Source: Macrosoma leucophasiata
Lineage: Eukaryota; Arthropoda; Insecta; Lepidoptera; Hedylidae
Direction of reading: 5' to 3'
NCBI GenBank assembly: GCA_036365455.1
Contig: JAWQUS010000007.1
Location: 21,344,001-21,408,000 of the forward strand
DNA: 64,000 bases
A program made the position numbers and the translations under genes. Shown piece after piece: positions 41,996 through 52,300 of the stretch (its first letter is position 1; every line of letters begins with the position of its first letter). The notes under the pieces were generated by a model, which was not told the DNA's origin, made no database searches, and was given only the letters and a program-made list of their open reading frames with translations.

Positions 41996-42242
41996 GATTT
42001 TTAATTCTCATCCAAAAAGGTAGGCTTTTTTAAGGCATGTGTCCAATTATTGCTTTGAGTATACTTGGCAACAAAATTTCGTTCTCGAAGCCCTACAAAA
42101 TGCCTACATGCACGTTTGTTTTTTTTATTTATAAGTCGATTGCAAAGAAACTTTACGAAGGACAGTTGTGATGGCGTGTGTAAGCCAGTTTACTTAAAAG
42201 CGCAAACGAAGTAGCGGAGTTATAGCTATTCAAATAAAACCT

Positions 42243-42488
42243 AGGCATAGGCACCACCGCATTACCTAATATACTTGCCGCTAAATGGTAGTGTTCAGCA
42301 CTACCGTGTTCCGGTCAGGTGGTAATGTACGGCCCTGTGATTTCCGGCACAGAGGCATAACACCTTAGGCCTCAGGAGTGGTAACGCATCTGCATTTTGA
42401 CCTTAGTCTTTGTGTGGGTGTCTATAGGCTGCAGTCATCACTTAACATCAATGTAAACTGCATGCTTGTTTGCCACTTGATTACATAA
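42243..42488 (+). mobile_element. Family A element, cleanly 5'-truncated
   Basis: Begins within the head at AGGCATAGGCACCACCGC and runs to GCCACTTGATTACATAAAA. AAAACCT occurs immediately before it and after the A-run, a likely 7-bp target duplication. The 5' truncation is what target-primed reverse transcription produces. Confidence 0.85.
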
Positions 42489-43337
42489 AAAAAACCTTCT
42501 TCCCATACATAAAACTTTAAAAGATCAAACATCACGCCACAATCCTTTACCAGTATTTGATTAAATCCCATATTGTGTGATATATTGGTCATAAATAAAA
42601 TACTGAATCAGTAGTGAAGGCCTGACTGCCAGTTAAAGCGTTATCGGCGGTTTATGCGGGCGCTGATAAAATTCAAGTGCCTCTCTTTTGTACGTAGAGT
42701 AAATAAAAATGTTATACATTATATTTGTAAACTGTTTTTGTATATATTGTGTTGGTGGTAGAGATTCAGTGTAGGGACTCGAGGGGGTAGGCAGTAGACT
42801 AAGGGGGGAGGGGGGCTGGGGCGGTCTGCCACGGGCCTTCGGTTGAAACAAGAAAGATTTGTAGAGTCGGGGTAGGGAAATGTCATTTTTTTTTTGCTCT
42901 TGCGATTTTTTTTATGTGTATGTTAGAATCTATTTACCGTATCAATCATCGTGGACGGATGGGGCCCCTTAATTTTAGGCCTACCAGCTTCTGTGCGTAG
43001 TGAAACCAAAAAACATCTGGTGAATTAGTGGATGTGTAATTTTCTTAGAGTCAACATTTGATTGATTTTTGAAGATAATATTATAAAGAACTTTTGCCGA
43101 TAACGCATTACATGGTCTATGCTTACATACTAAAAAAAATGCGTTTGCAAATAGTTTTAAAATTGGTACCTTTAACATTTTTTTAGGTTATGTATTGCAA
43201 ACGAAGTCACATATTCAAAAAACAATCTTTTAAGCCGGCACATAAGGAGAGTATATGCCATAATTGCCACGCTTGGTTTGGTAGTTTTATCAGCGAATAC
43301 TGCTGTCCATCCCACTTTATTGTACTTACTACCGGCC
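42489..43337. other. Mostly unassigned; family A head fragment at 42753-42812
   Basis: 42753-42812 (TTGGTGGTAGAGATTCAGTG, GACTCGAGGGGGTAGGCAG) is a head-only family A piece. The rest shows nothing. Confidence 0.5.
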
Positions 43338-43645
43338 ATAAAGCGACACGGACCATCGGCCGGACCGGAAGCTGCCTGAGGGGAGTAGCCATATGCAGGC
43401 TTTCCCCTCTGTCAAAGTACAAGCACAAGTGTCCCTGTACCTGTCGCCCAGGTGTTAAAATGTGTGCGTGAAATTGTTTATGTATTTTGTTGAAGTCAAG
43501 GTGTCAGTTTCGTAGTAATAGACGACTTTTGTAGTGTGTGTGTCTCATTCGTATTTCCCCCGCAAAAAATGACAGACTGTTTTGCATTGGTAGTAAGCGC
43601 TTTAGCTACTCCCCTCCGCTCCGCCGCGGCTTTGCTATGCTACCG
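43338..43645. mobile_element. Family Q MITE, copy 1
   Basis: Left terminus GCGACACGGACCATCGGCC..GGGGAGTAGCCATATGC (words joined by a gap); right terminus GCTACTCCCCTCCGCTCCGCCG. The interior TTTCGTAGTAATAGACGA and GTAGTGTGTGTGT is shared with 60690-61025. Confidence 0.75.
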
Positions 43646-43732
43646 CCCTTTTGGGATAGTTTGACCGCCATTCTTCAGTTTACTGATTGTAATAGCAGAC
43701 GAATTCATTCCACTAGTTGGCGATAGCAAAAA

Positions 43733-43795
43733 AAGCACATAAGGCGGACTTAATGCCACTAGGCATTATCTCCCAGTCAACCATTGGGTAGTATT
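43733..43795 (-). mobile_element. Truncated 3' end of the CR1/L2-type LINE
   Basis: In antisense: ATGGTTGACTGGGAGATAAT, stem AATGCC-TAGT-GGCATT, AAGTCCGCCTTATGTGC, then an A-run. Same 3' UTR as the LINE at 22484-22525. Confidence 0.8.
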
Positions 43796-43949
43796 GATAG
43801 GCAACGAAAGGGTACAGAAATATGATAAAATGATCGATATAAATTGATAAGGGGGAATAAAAATAAACAAATTACTCATAAGAGCAGCAAAACCTACTAA
43901 AAATAGACATAAATGCTAATATAAAGTATAAATAAATACGATACATCTA

Positions 43950-44102
43950 TATATATATATATTAATCAATTGCTGTTCGTTAGTCTCGCTTAAACTCGAG
44001 AACGGCTGGACCGATTTGGCTATTTTTGGTTTTCCAGGGAAGGTTTAAAAGGTAAGAAAATATAATATAAGGCTATACGATGTTTGCCGGGTCAGCTAGT
44101 AT
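43950..44102 (+). repeat. Family J repeat, copy 4 (short)
   Basis: CAATTGCTGTTCGTTAGTCT to GTTTGCCGGGTCAGCTAGTA, with an interior deletion relative to 15012-15240. Confidence 0.7.
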
Positions 44103-44336
44103 TGAATATAATAAATAAACTATAAAAAAGATATATGTTATAATTCAAACGTATAAATAAATATTAAAATAAAAAATATGTAAATAGGTACCTATATCAG
44201 ATATGTACAGTTAAGAAATAGTAAGCATTATTTGCCATGATCTACGAAGACGATTTAAGCAAATGAAGGCGAATCTTGGTCTTGAAAGCAACTTTACTCT
44301 GAACTTGCCTTATGTCAGCGGGAAGCGTGTTCCAGA

Positions 44337-45903
44337 TAGGGATTGAAATCCCGCAAAGCGGGATCCCGCAATCCCGCGGGATCCCGCGCCTTTTATCAAT
44401 CTTGTGGATCCCGCACCTTCAAAACGTTCGTGACGTTTCGCGAGAAAGCACAAATTCATTCTAAATCTCATTGTTAATAAGATTGATTACCTTACCTGTT
44501 TTTAGATGTAAGGTTAAAATTTAATAAAACTTGATGGCAAACATTTTAAAAAATTAAGGTCTTATAAAACTGATTTGATTACGAAATATTTCTTACTTAC
44601 TTAATTAATATTTTGTCAGAAAACAAATACTTTTGTTGCCATAATATGTGAGACATATTATATTTAGTACATTTTTTTAGAAGACAGAAGGAAAACCCAG
44701 AAGCAGGTATCACAAAACTTTTTGTATAAGATATTCATGACAGCCAAATTGTCATTGTGTACAAGTATAATCCGACTTTATTAAAATACCGTTATGGGAG
44801 TCGTGCGTGCGAGATACGTATTCTTTTTAATTTGTTGTCATTATAATATCGTATTCCATTCGTTTTGTGTTCTTGACCACTACATCTTTAGGTATTTTAT
44901 AGGAGACGTTTTAGAAAACGCATAAGTTTGATAATTTGTAAAATAAATATGTTGCCAATTACTGTTATGTAATTCAAAAAAGTATTGTTGTAAGTAATTT
45001 TGTTATTTGAAAATAATATAGTATTGTATAATAGGTATCATTCGTTTTCGGAATGAAGATCGACATTTATGAACTTTTTCTTAAAACTCACCTAAAGAAA
45101 AACATCTAAATTCCTTCTGTTTAATGTTTACTAAATTGAAAATTGATTTTTATAAATACTGTCAAGTGCGTGACGGGCCACGTGCAGTGTAAGGTTCCGT
45201 AGTTTTTAGGTTTGAATAATGTAATGAAAAAATAAATAAATATTTTCTATGGAGTTCTTCAAAGTTTTCGAATAAAATACATTTGATCGACTATTACTCG
45301 CAACTTTCTAAAGCTAACTTAAGTGTGATAGTTTTCCTTTTAATTTCATTCTATGTAGCTGCTATTGCCGTAACTTTTGAATTTCCAATAATAACCGTTT
45401 AGTTGGTATAGAGGAGGGAAACTTGACTCTAACGAAAATTGGCACTTTTAAGCTTATTAAGTCACGAACTGTTAACATGATCGAAAAATGATATTACCAC
45501 ATCCCTAACATTTTTGAAACCACACTATACAGAAAACGAAAAATAAAACAATTATCCGCGCATTACATGTAGGGGAGGTACCCTAAATATTAGCTTTTTT
45601 TTCATGTTTTTATTCTACCTTTATGTAGGCGTGATCAAAGTATACTTGTGCCAAATTTCAAGTCTCTGTTAACAATTGTTTTTGCGCTAAACCGCGGACG
45701 GACAGACAGACAGACAGACAGACGGACATGGCGAAAATTATTTTTAGGATTCCTTGTTTACTACGGAACCCTAAAAAACCTGCAGTTTTAATTTTTTATA
45801 ACAATATTTCTAAAATGCGTGATCCCGCGGGATCCGCGCGGGATTGTTCAATCCCGCATATCAATCCCGCGGGATTGAAGAAGCTGCGGGATTGCAATCC
45901 CTG
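44337..45903. mobile_element. hAT-like element, 1567 bp (TSD GTTCCAGA)
   Basis: The ends TAGGGATTGAAATCCCGC and GCGGGATTGCAATCCCTG are inverted. Subterminal zones on both sides carry many GCGGGAT/ATCCCGC words. GTTCCAGA is present at 44329-44336 and 45904-45911. The AT-rich interior has no transposase frame and contains a family H segment. Confidence 0.88.
45176..45776 (-). repeat. Family H segment inside the hAT-like element
   Basis: The right end has CTAAACCGCGGACGGACAGA, a CAGA run, CATGGCGAAA and TACGGAACCCTAAAAAA. The left end has AAGGTTCCGTAGTTTTTAGG, giving inverted GGTTCCGTAG words. The same family appears at 52150, 56793 and 62998. Confidence 0.65.
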
Positions 45904-45952
45904 GTTCCAGAGTTTTATAGCTGTGACAGCAAAGGAGTTAGACATTAAAAAA

Positions 45953-46010
45953 AAAGATCCGGACGTATTGAGAACCTCCTCTTTTTTTTTGGAAGTCGGT
46001 TAAAAACCAG
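45953..46010 (-). repeat. Short repeat P, copy 2
   Basis: GATCCGGACGTATTGAGAAC and TTGGAAGTCGGTTAAAAA, inverted relative to 15648-15710. Confidence 0.65.
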
Positions 46011-46071
46011 TGCGGTGAGGAGGGATATCAAGAGTAAGGTTTTCCGAAGAACGAAGATTAAGTCAAAAAAC

Positions 46072-46160
46072 GTAACCGGCGAATCGTGGGTGTTTGCATG
46101 TATGCTTGAATGCATGCATTTACCTCTGCCTACCCCTTCGGGGATTACAGGCGTGAAGTT
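46072..46160 (+). repeat. Family B SINE, 3' fragment
   Basis: ACCGGCGAATCGTGGGTGTT to TTACAGGCGTGAAGTTACGA, without a head. Confidence 0.75.
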
Positions 46161-46293
46161 ACGAAGTTACGAAGATTAAGTGAGTGCGAATCACCCAGAA
46201 ACTTAAATTTGTTGATTGTAATATCCCAACGCTTAGGTAACACCACGGATACTCCGCCAAAATTACATACAAACGCTTACTTTGGTCTTTACT

Positions 46294-46515
46294 TGACGAC
46301 CCGGTTAGTCCAGCGGTGTGAAACCATCGTTTGATTCGAAGGGTCGCGGGTTCGATCCCCGCACCGGGACAAATATTTGTATGGCCTACAGATATTTGTT
46401 TCGGGTCTGGGTGTTTGTGTATGTGTTGTATGTGTACAACGGCACCCACGACACAGGTTTATACCTACTGTGGGGCTGTGAGTGTAAGCGTATTTTTTTT
46501 TTTTTTTTTTTTTAC
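46294..46515 (+). mobile_element. Family C tRNA-derived SINE, reference copy
   Basis: The head is GACGACCCGGTTAGTCCAGC (A-box region) and GCGGGTTCGATCCCCGCACC (B box). The body is CCCACGACACAGGTTTATAC. The tail TAAGCGTATTTTTTTT is unusually T-rich, abutting family E. Confidence 0.85.
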
Positions 46516-46675
46516 TACACAGACATCAATCAGTGACGTGTATTTACACGTGCACCTGTGTGCGTAGCACGTAGAGAATACCAAACGTCGCCCATAAGAG
46601 TGGAGGAGGTTGGGTGATAAGGGGAAATCGGGCGGAACGTCGAAGTGTCCATTCTATACGTAGTATTATTACATA
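46516..46675 (-). repeat. Family E repeat, copy 2
   Basis: The antisense match of 14451-14610, from CTACACAGACATCAATCAGT to TACGTAGTATTATTACATAT. Confidence 0.75.
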
Positions 46676-46731
46676 TTCTTTGCCTAGGTGCTCTTTAAAG
46701 TAGCGTTTTTCTAGAAAATAAACCATTAGAT

Positions 46732-47062
46732 CAGTGATTCCCAAAGTGGTTTATATCAACCCCTGGGGGTCTATGACAAAGTGAAAGGGGTCGGCGTCAG
46801 CGAAAAAAAAATTTGGGGGTCCATGAAATGATAATGGGGGTTCACGATAATGGATCTCAACACATACACTGAGAGTACCAATTTACTTACATCATTCCAG
46901 TGATTCCCAAAGTGGTCCATATGAGACTCGGTGGGGGTCTACGTAGGCGTGAATAAAAATGGAATTATGGGAATGTGACATAAATGTAGCAAGGACGGGG
47001 GTCCACAGAAACCAGAAAAAATTGTAAAGGGTCTACAAGAAAACATAGTTTGGGAACCTCTG
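46732..47062 (+). mobile_element. hAT-like MITE, compound (TSD CATTAGAT)
   Basis: CAGTGATTCCCAAAGTGG opens the element and recurs at 46898; TTTGGGAACCTCTG closes it. CATTAGAT flanks the whole (46724-46731, 47063-47070), so the transposed unit is the compound, not the inner 165 bp. Confidence 0.88.
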
Positions 47063-47070
47063 CATTAGAT

Positions 47071-47443
47071 TATTTGTTTTATAAATGTAGCTTGGAACAC
47101 GGTCACGCTTCTCCACTTCGAAATTCAGAACCTTAAAATAGGAAACAAAACTTTTGAAAGTAGTTCGATGGGGCGGTGTCGAGCAACATGCAAATTCTAT
47201 TTTCGAGGTCGTTTTTCGCCCTTCGCGTGTTCGTCTGATATAGAGATATAAAACATGGGAAAAAATGTGGAGGGTGAGCCAAACACAAACATCACGATCG
47301 TGATGTGAGCTTCACGAACATGTGAATATACATCGTGTTACAAGAATAACTCACAACCTCAAACAATCCAATAAAAAATCGAGTTATAATCATAATACAT
47401 GAACTGAAATTACATGTTTATGTATTAAACATTTTATATCTAT
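47071..47443. other. Unassigned; 16-bp palindrome at 47290-47305
   Basis: CATCACGATCGTGATG is a perfect palindrome in otherwise non-repetitive sequence. Confidence 0.5.
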
Positions 47444-47760
47444 ACAAATAAATAAAATTGGAGTGTCTGTTTGTAATATAAAACTAACTGTTTTTTACTA
47501 AATGCATATGTATGTATACCTACACGGTACATATACTACCAACACAACATTTTTTAGAATTTGTGTTTGTCTGTCTGTTTGTTCCCGCTAATCTCGGTAA
47601 CGGCGGGGACGATTTTGACGGGACTTTCACTGACAGATAGCTTAAATAATAAGAAGTAACTTAGGCTACTTTTATACTAGCTGCACCCACGACTTTGTCT
47701 GGGTAGATACTGAACAATCATAAATTCTCACGCAAACGAAGTCGCGAGCACAGCTAGTAT
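47444..47760 (-). repeat. Family I repeat, inverted copy
   Basis: AAATTGGAGTGTCTGTTTGT-type start and GAGCACAGCTAGTATC end, antisense to 25758-26062 and 27440-27745. Confidence 0.7.
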
Positions 47761-47799
47761 CAAATATAAGTTGTCTTCAATTTGTACGAACTATAAAAA

Positions 47800-47992
47800 T
47801 AATAAAAATAAAATACGATTACACTTACAGCCCCGCACTAGGTATAAACCTGTGTCGTGGGTGCCGTTGTACACACACAACACATACACAAACACCCAGA
47901 ACTGAAACAAATATTTGTCCCGGTGCGGGGATCGTCCCGCGACCCTTCGAATCAAACGGTCGTCTCACACCGCTGGACTAAACAGGTCGTCA
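47800..47992 (-). mobile_element. Family C tRNA-derived SINE
   Basis: ACCTGTGTCGTGGGTGCCGT, GCGGGGATCGTCCCGCGACC (B box damaged), CCGCTGGACTAAACAGGTCG. Confidence 0.8.
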
Positions 47993-48726
47993 GTATGTCC
48001 ATCCTACGCTGTGTGCCTAGGATGTTAGTCTTAATCGAGTATCGAGCTCTCAAGAGTAGCGAGTCACTCTCTACTCACTCTCTGCAGCACCGTGAAAACC
48101 GCTTAGGGTCCTCGTCGATGCGCATGTTTGTGTGAGTGTGCCGTTTCGAACGTTTTGTACGTAGTTACCACACTGTTCATATTTGTACTGTGTCATTAGT
48201 CTTTAATATCTTCGTCAATCACTTGCATGTGTTGATATTATGTGCAAAATAGGTAGGTACATGTATACAATATATTGTACACAACTGAATTCCAAAATTA
48301 ATGTATTCATTTACGATCATAGTTTACGTGTCTGGGTACAACGGTTGGTCAGTCGATAATAATAGTTGATCATAAGCCGAATTGCGTGCCAAATGTGACC
48401 GCGCCTATCGGTTCATAGATTGTCGTTTTTGATTGAAATCCTTATTCGTTTAAATGGAATAGTTATGGGTCAGAGGTTAATTTAAATATAATAGAATTGC
48501 ATGGTAATCTCTGGTTTTGAATACAATACTCACCCTCAAAGTGAACTCTACGCTTGTTTGATATTTTATTACATAAAAAACGTACGCTTCTGAGCTTCTT
48601 CGATTAAGCTCACTGCCATCATTTGGTCAGTCACTTGAGTTTTACCCACGGTAATAATAAGTCATTGTGTCTATCTGGTCTTAATTCAAAGATTTACCTC
48701 TTCAATGTTTAATGAGGGAATAATAT
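47993..48726. other. Mostly unassigned; degenerate family A tail at 48470-48582
   Basis: 48470-48582 keeps GTGAACTCTACGCTTGTTTG and ATTTTATTACATAAAAAA. The rest shows nothing supported. Confidence 0.45.
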
Positions 48727-49255
48727 TTTTTTTATATTATTGAAGGTGGCACACAAGCATGCATGCAGTTCTATTAATCTTCATCATCCCTCCCTCCGCG
48801 CGAACGCAATAGAGAGGGGGGGGAGGGATGGTTCGGGGATTGAGGCGAATCCTCGTACCCCGGGCCTATATGCCCCAGAAGCGTTGAGGGCGTGGTCCTA
48901 AATGGGGATTGTGGTACACGGGGCAACTCGCTGAGGGCGGACAGATACACACATTTTTAATTTTTTTATTTAGTTTTTTTTAGTTTGTTTTTTTTTGGTG
49001 GCATGCAGTTTACATCGATATTCAGTGATGGATGCAGCCTAGACACCCACACAAAAACTAGAGATCAAAATGCAGATGCGTTGCCACCCCTGAAACCTTA
49101 GTTATTATGTCTCCGTGATAGTTATTACGAGGCCATACATTACCATCTAACCGGAACACGATAGTGCTGAACACTACCAATTAGCGGCAGATAAATTAGG
49201 TAATGCGGTGGTGCCTACGCCTTCGAGCACCTAGACAGGAATTCTTCACCTTGTC
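48727..49255 (-). mobile_element. Family A, interrupted or doubled
   Basis: 48727-48770 is a tail end (GAAGGTGGCACACAAGCATG). 49001-49255 gives the remainder from GCATGCAGTTTACATCGATA to GCACCTAGACAGG. A 230-bp GC-rich segment lies between. Confidence 0.7.
48771..49000. other. GC-rich 230-bp segment flanked by GCATGCAGTT
   Basis: Contains GGATTGAGGCGAATCCTCG, CCCCGGGCCTATATGCCCCA and ends in T-runs. The 10-bp word GCATGCAGTT stands on both sides (48761-48770, 49001-49010). It is either an insertion with a duplication or sequence between two family A tails. Confidence 0.55.
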
Positions 49256-49488
49256 ACTGGTGGTAGAGCTCCAGTGTCGGAGCTCGCGGGAGTAGGCACC
49301 ACTGCATTACATAATTTACTTGCCGCTAAATGACAGTGTTCAGCACTATCGTGTTCCGGTCAGGTGGTAATGTACGGCCCTGTAATTTCAGGCTCAAAGG
49401 CATAGTGCGTTACCACTCCTTTTAATTCTTAACATCAATGTGAACTGCATGCTTGTTTGCCACTTCCATTACATAAAAAAAAATCTGC
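49256..49488 (+). mobile_element. Family A element, head-to-head with its neighbour
   Basis: Starts CACTGGTGGTAGAGCTCCAG, ends GCCACTTCCATTACATAAAA, with ~55 bp of the middle deleted. It sits directly against the antisense copy ending at 49255. Confidence 0.85.
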
Positions 49489-49689
49489 TACCAGAATTTT
49501 TGTCATGAAACTTTTTAGTCTTCTTAAATCTATCATAAGCTTTTATTACCACCACTTAAATTGGCCATGTCTTCTACCGGACTTTTGTCCATATAAAGTA
49601 GGTACCTACATAACTAAGATACGAGTAAATCAATCAAAAATCAAAAATGCTTTATTCATTTTTAAACGGTATTACAAGTAACATCGCAA

Positions 49690-49752
49690 GTGGGGGTGTG
49701 GGTGTGGGTGTGCGGGTGGGTGTGTGTGTGGGTGTGGGTGTGTTGTTGTGAG
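49690..49752. repeat. (GTGGGTGT)n-type microsatellite
   Basis: An irregular G/T run, GGGTGTGGGTGTGGGTGTGC and variants. Confidence 0.9.
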
Positions 49753-50912
49753 TGCATGGGCGCGCTATTTAAGTTACGTCATCTTGACATACAACATTCT
49801 GTTTCATCATAATTATATGTTAAGATAGTTTGTTTCATCTCACGGATCATTTCGATGCATGTCATAGGATAAATATTGAGTCTGCTATTGAATAAGTTGT
49901 AAAGGTGGCATGATTGAAAGGAGTAAAGCCTTTTCCTAAACTTAGTACTACATTGTGGGAGTTGGCAAACAGGTGGATTTCTGCGTCAAATCAAATCAAG
50001 TTGCAAACAAATTGTTTCGCTGTATACAGTGGGTTTCTTTTATATCCTTCATTCTCGCAACAATTGTTCGGCGTAGCCTTAATGTACGAGGCTCTCATTA
50101 AGGTGCAGGGCTTATGGAGCTCTCGGATGCCTTTTTTTCCGATACCTTATTCCAGAAGAGAAATTGGTGTAGGTGCCGAACACGGCAAAAAAATCGGAGT
50201 CAGCATTCTTACTCACTTTTTTTTTCTGACGATAATGTTTTTTGCTGTAGGAGATACAGCCGTCCGTTTCCGAATCCGTTTAATACAAGCGCGGTTTGTA
50301 TGAACATAACGATAGCTTTTAAATGTAACGTCAAGGTGACCCATAGGTACTCTAATACGGCCCTTTATTATTAACTCAGTAATTGTTTTGGACCTTTTTT
50401 GTTTTTTTTAAACAATTTTTTTTTATTCACACAAACAAGAAAAAGATAGATTAACGTATTCCATTAAAATTCAATTTTAGATTTAGTTACTATAATAGGT
50501 ATGTACCTAAGTTCAAATTGCTTGCCACATACGTCGAGAAAGTTCATACCTTTAGTACTTTATATGGACCGTTAAGGTAAGCCGTAGTCAAACGCGGCAC
50601 TTTATTATTAATTATTAAGTCACTAATTGCTCCGCTTTGCACCAGCCCTTTGCTGGTGGGTGTTGTGATTGTAATATTTACATCGCTTTAGCTCTTGCAA
50701 TAGTCCATGAATATGCATTTAATGAATTGAGGGGGAAATAGTTAAACGAGAATATACCTAAACTATTACTCAGTCAAAATTGTTTTTAGTTTTTGGTGTC
50801 GTTCAAATTGAACTGATACTTAATGATATATGATTTGATCTTTGAGAGGCTGCCATTCAAAACATTAAAACCTATACGTTACCTAGATATTAGTGACTTC
50901 GTCTATTTGTTT
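49753..50912. other. No feature recognised
   Basis: The 129-codon open frame at 49914-50303 has no start context, domain or repeat match that I can support. Confidence 0.5.
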
Positions 50913-51115
50913 TTTCTTATGTAATGGCAGTGACAAACAAGCATGAAGTTCACATTGATGTTAAGTGATGACTGCAACCTATAGACACTTACACAAAGAC
51001 CAATGTCAATTACAGGGCCGTACATTACCACCTGACCGGAACACGCTAGTGCTGAACACTACCATTCAGCGGCAAGTATATTAGGAGCTCCGTCACTGGA
51101 GCTCTACGTCCAGTA
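50913..51115 (-). mobile_element. Family A element with two internal deletions
   Basis: Both ends are intact (TTATGTAATGGCAGTGACAA and GGAGCTCTACGTCCAGT). Deletions fall between CCAATGTCAA and TTACAGGGCC, and between TATATTAGG and AGCTCCGTC. Confidence 0.85.
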
Positions 51116-51116
51116 A

Positions 51117-51356
51117 AAAGTTTTGTCGCAGGAAGCTGGTGCCCAATTTGCGATATTGCACTTACTACCGCCCGCCCGCCGCTTAATTAACTATAACTAT
51201 CGACCCGCCCCGGCTTCGCACGGGTAGCATTTACCTTCCTCAGAAAACCCTTTTTCCATCATTTCAAACTGGAACAAAATCCGTTCACAACTTTCCGAGA
51301 TTAGTGCATACATACAGACAGAGATAATAGGGAAACTTTACTTTATAATAGGTATA
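51117..51356. other. Family I-related fragment
   Basis: 51197-51350 has CGACCCGCCCCGGCTTCGCA and CATACAGACAGAGATAATAG, the pattern of these short dispersed repeats. Confidence 0.45.
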
Positions 51357-51723
51357 ATAATAATAATAATGGCAACCCATTATACGTCCCACTGCTGGGC
51401 ACGAGTCTCTCCCCTTTTTGGGGGGAGGCCTGGAGCTTACTCCACCACGCTGCTCCAATGCGGATTGGTGGAGGTGGGTGGGTTAGTGGCCAACCCGCTG
51501 TCGGATGTTTTCAAACCGCCCATAAGGCCTCCGACAAGGTTTAACGACTGCTATCTATCGATAGCAACCGGGACCGACGGCTTAACGTGCCCTCCGAAGC
51601 ACGGAAACGCGCATTTAATTTGCCACTAGCGGTCACCCATCACACTACCCGACCGCGCCCGTAGTGCTTAACCGAGCAGATCGCTTACGATCTACACCAG
51701 CCGCTGGGCCATGCGCGCTTCAT
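51357..51723 (-). mobile_element. 5S-rRNA-derived SINE, copy 4 (reference copy)
   Basis: Full length, with an ATAATAATAATAATGG 3' simple tail on the left and the head at the right. In sense, 51673 to 51629 reads GGTTAAGCACTACGGGCGCG, then TCGGGTAGTGTGATGGGTGACCGC in two parts, which follows the 5S rRNA A box, intermediate element and C box. GATCGTAAGCGATC precedes it as a small hairpin. Confidence 0.85.
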
Positions 51724-52149
51724 AATAGGTATGTTGTGATCTATTTCGAAAAAATATCGACGGCCTATTACCTATGACCATCTTATTGCTTTTCTCAATT
51801 AATTTATTGGACTTTTTTATTTAATTGGATTTTGACACGTTATAACACATTATCCTATAGTTTAAGGCCACATCTGGAACAAAACCGAATGACGATACGC
51901 GAGATAAAATCAAATCAACTACGAATTACTTTAGTTACGCTCCAAACGCTAGTCAAAGCCTTACAACAGGTTGCAATTTGCTTCACCCTGCGCCCTAAAA
52001 ATTGAACTAAATTGAATCAACCCTGCCTTACTCTACCAACACCCCTTCAACAATATAACCCCGGAAGCTAAGTTTACTTCTTGAACAGGTAAAATATGAA
52101 TTTTCAAGTGCCAAACATGCATACAAAAACATTTGGTTTGACACGTTTT
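51724..52149. other. No feature recognised
   Basis: Nothing supported. Confidence 0.5.
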
Positions 52150-52300
52150 ATAGGGTTCCGTAGTAAACAAGGAACCCTTATAGTTTCGCCATGTCTGTCT
52201 GTCTGTCTATCTGTCTGTCTGTCCGCGGTTAAGCGCAAAACTATTTGTACTAGAGACTTGAAAATTGGCACAATTATACACCTTATTCACGCTGACAAAG
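52150..52300 (+). repeat. Family H repeat
   Basis: AGGGTTCCGTAGTAAACAAG, CGCCATGTCTGTCTGTCTG, CCGCGGTTAAGCGCAAAACT and AGAGACTTGAAAATTGGCAC. It is a common lepidopteran dispersed repeat. Confidence 0.75.

Larger units (their letters stand above)
44234..45955 (-). pseudogene. CR1/L2-type LINE C-terminal relic split by a hAT-like element
   Basis: The antisense codons at 45904-45940 encode SFAVTAIKLWNT. Those at 44240-44336 encode LPADIRQVQSKVAFKTK and HLLKSSS before a stop. The LWNTLPxDIR signature matches the C-terminus of the intact LINE ORF2 ending at 22198. The two halves were one frame before the 1567-bp element inserted: removing it and one 8-bp duplication joins them in frame. No catalytic domain survives. 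Confidence 0.8.

Noticed and set aside
46294..46370. tRNA-like sequence as a tRNA gene
   Set aside because: The A and B boxes are good but the sequence is the head of a multi-copy SINE with a constant 3' body and tail; the same applies to 22921-23007, 32285-32373 and 39333-39410.
49914..50303. 129-codon open frame
   Set aside because: No domain, signal or repeat match recognised, and nothing around it suggests a gene; length alone is possible by chance in 64 kb.
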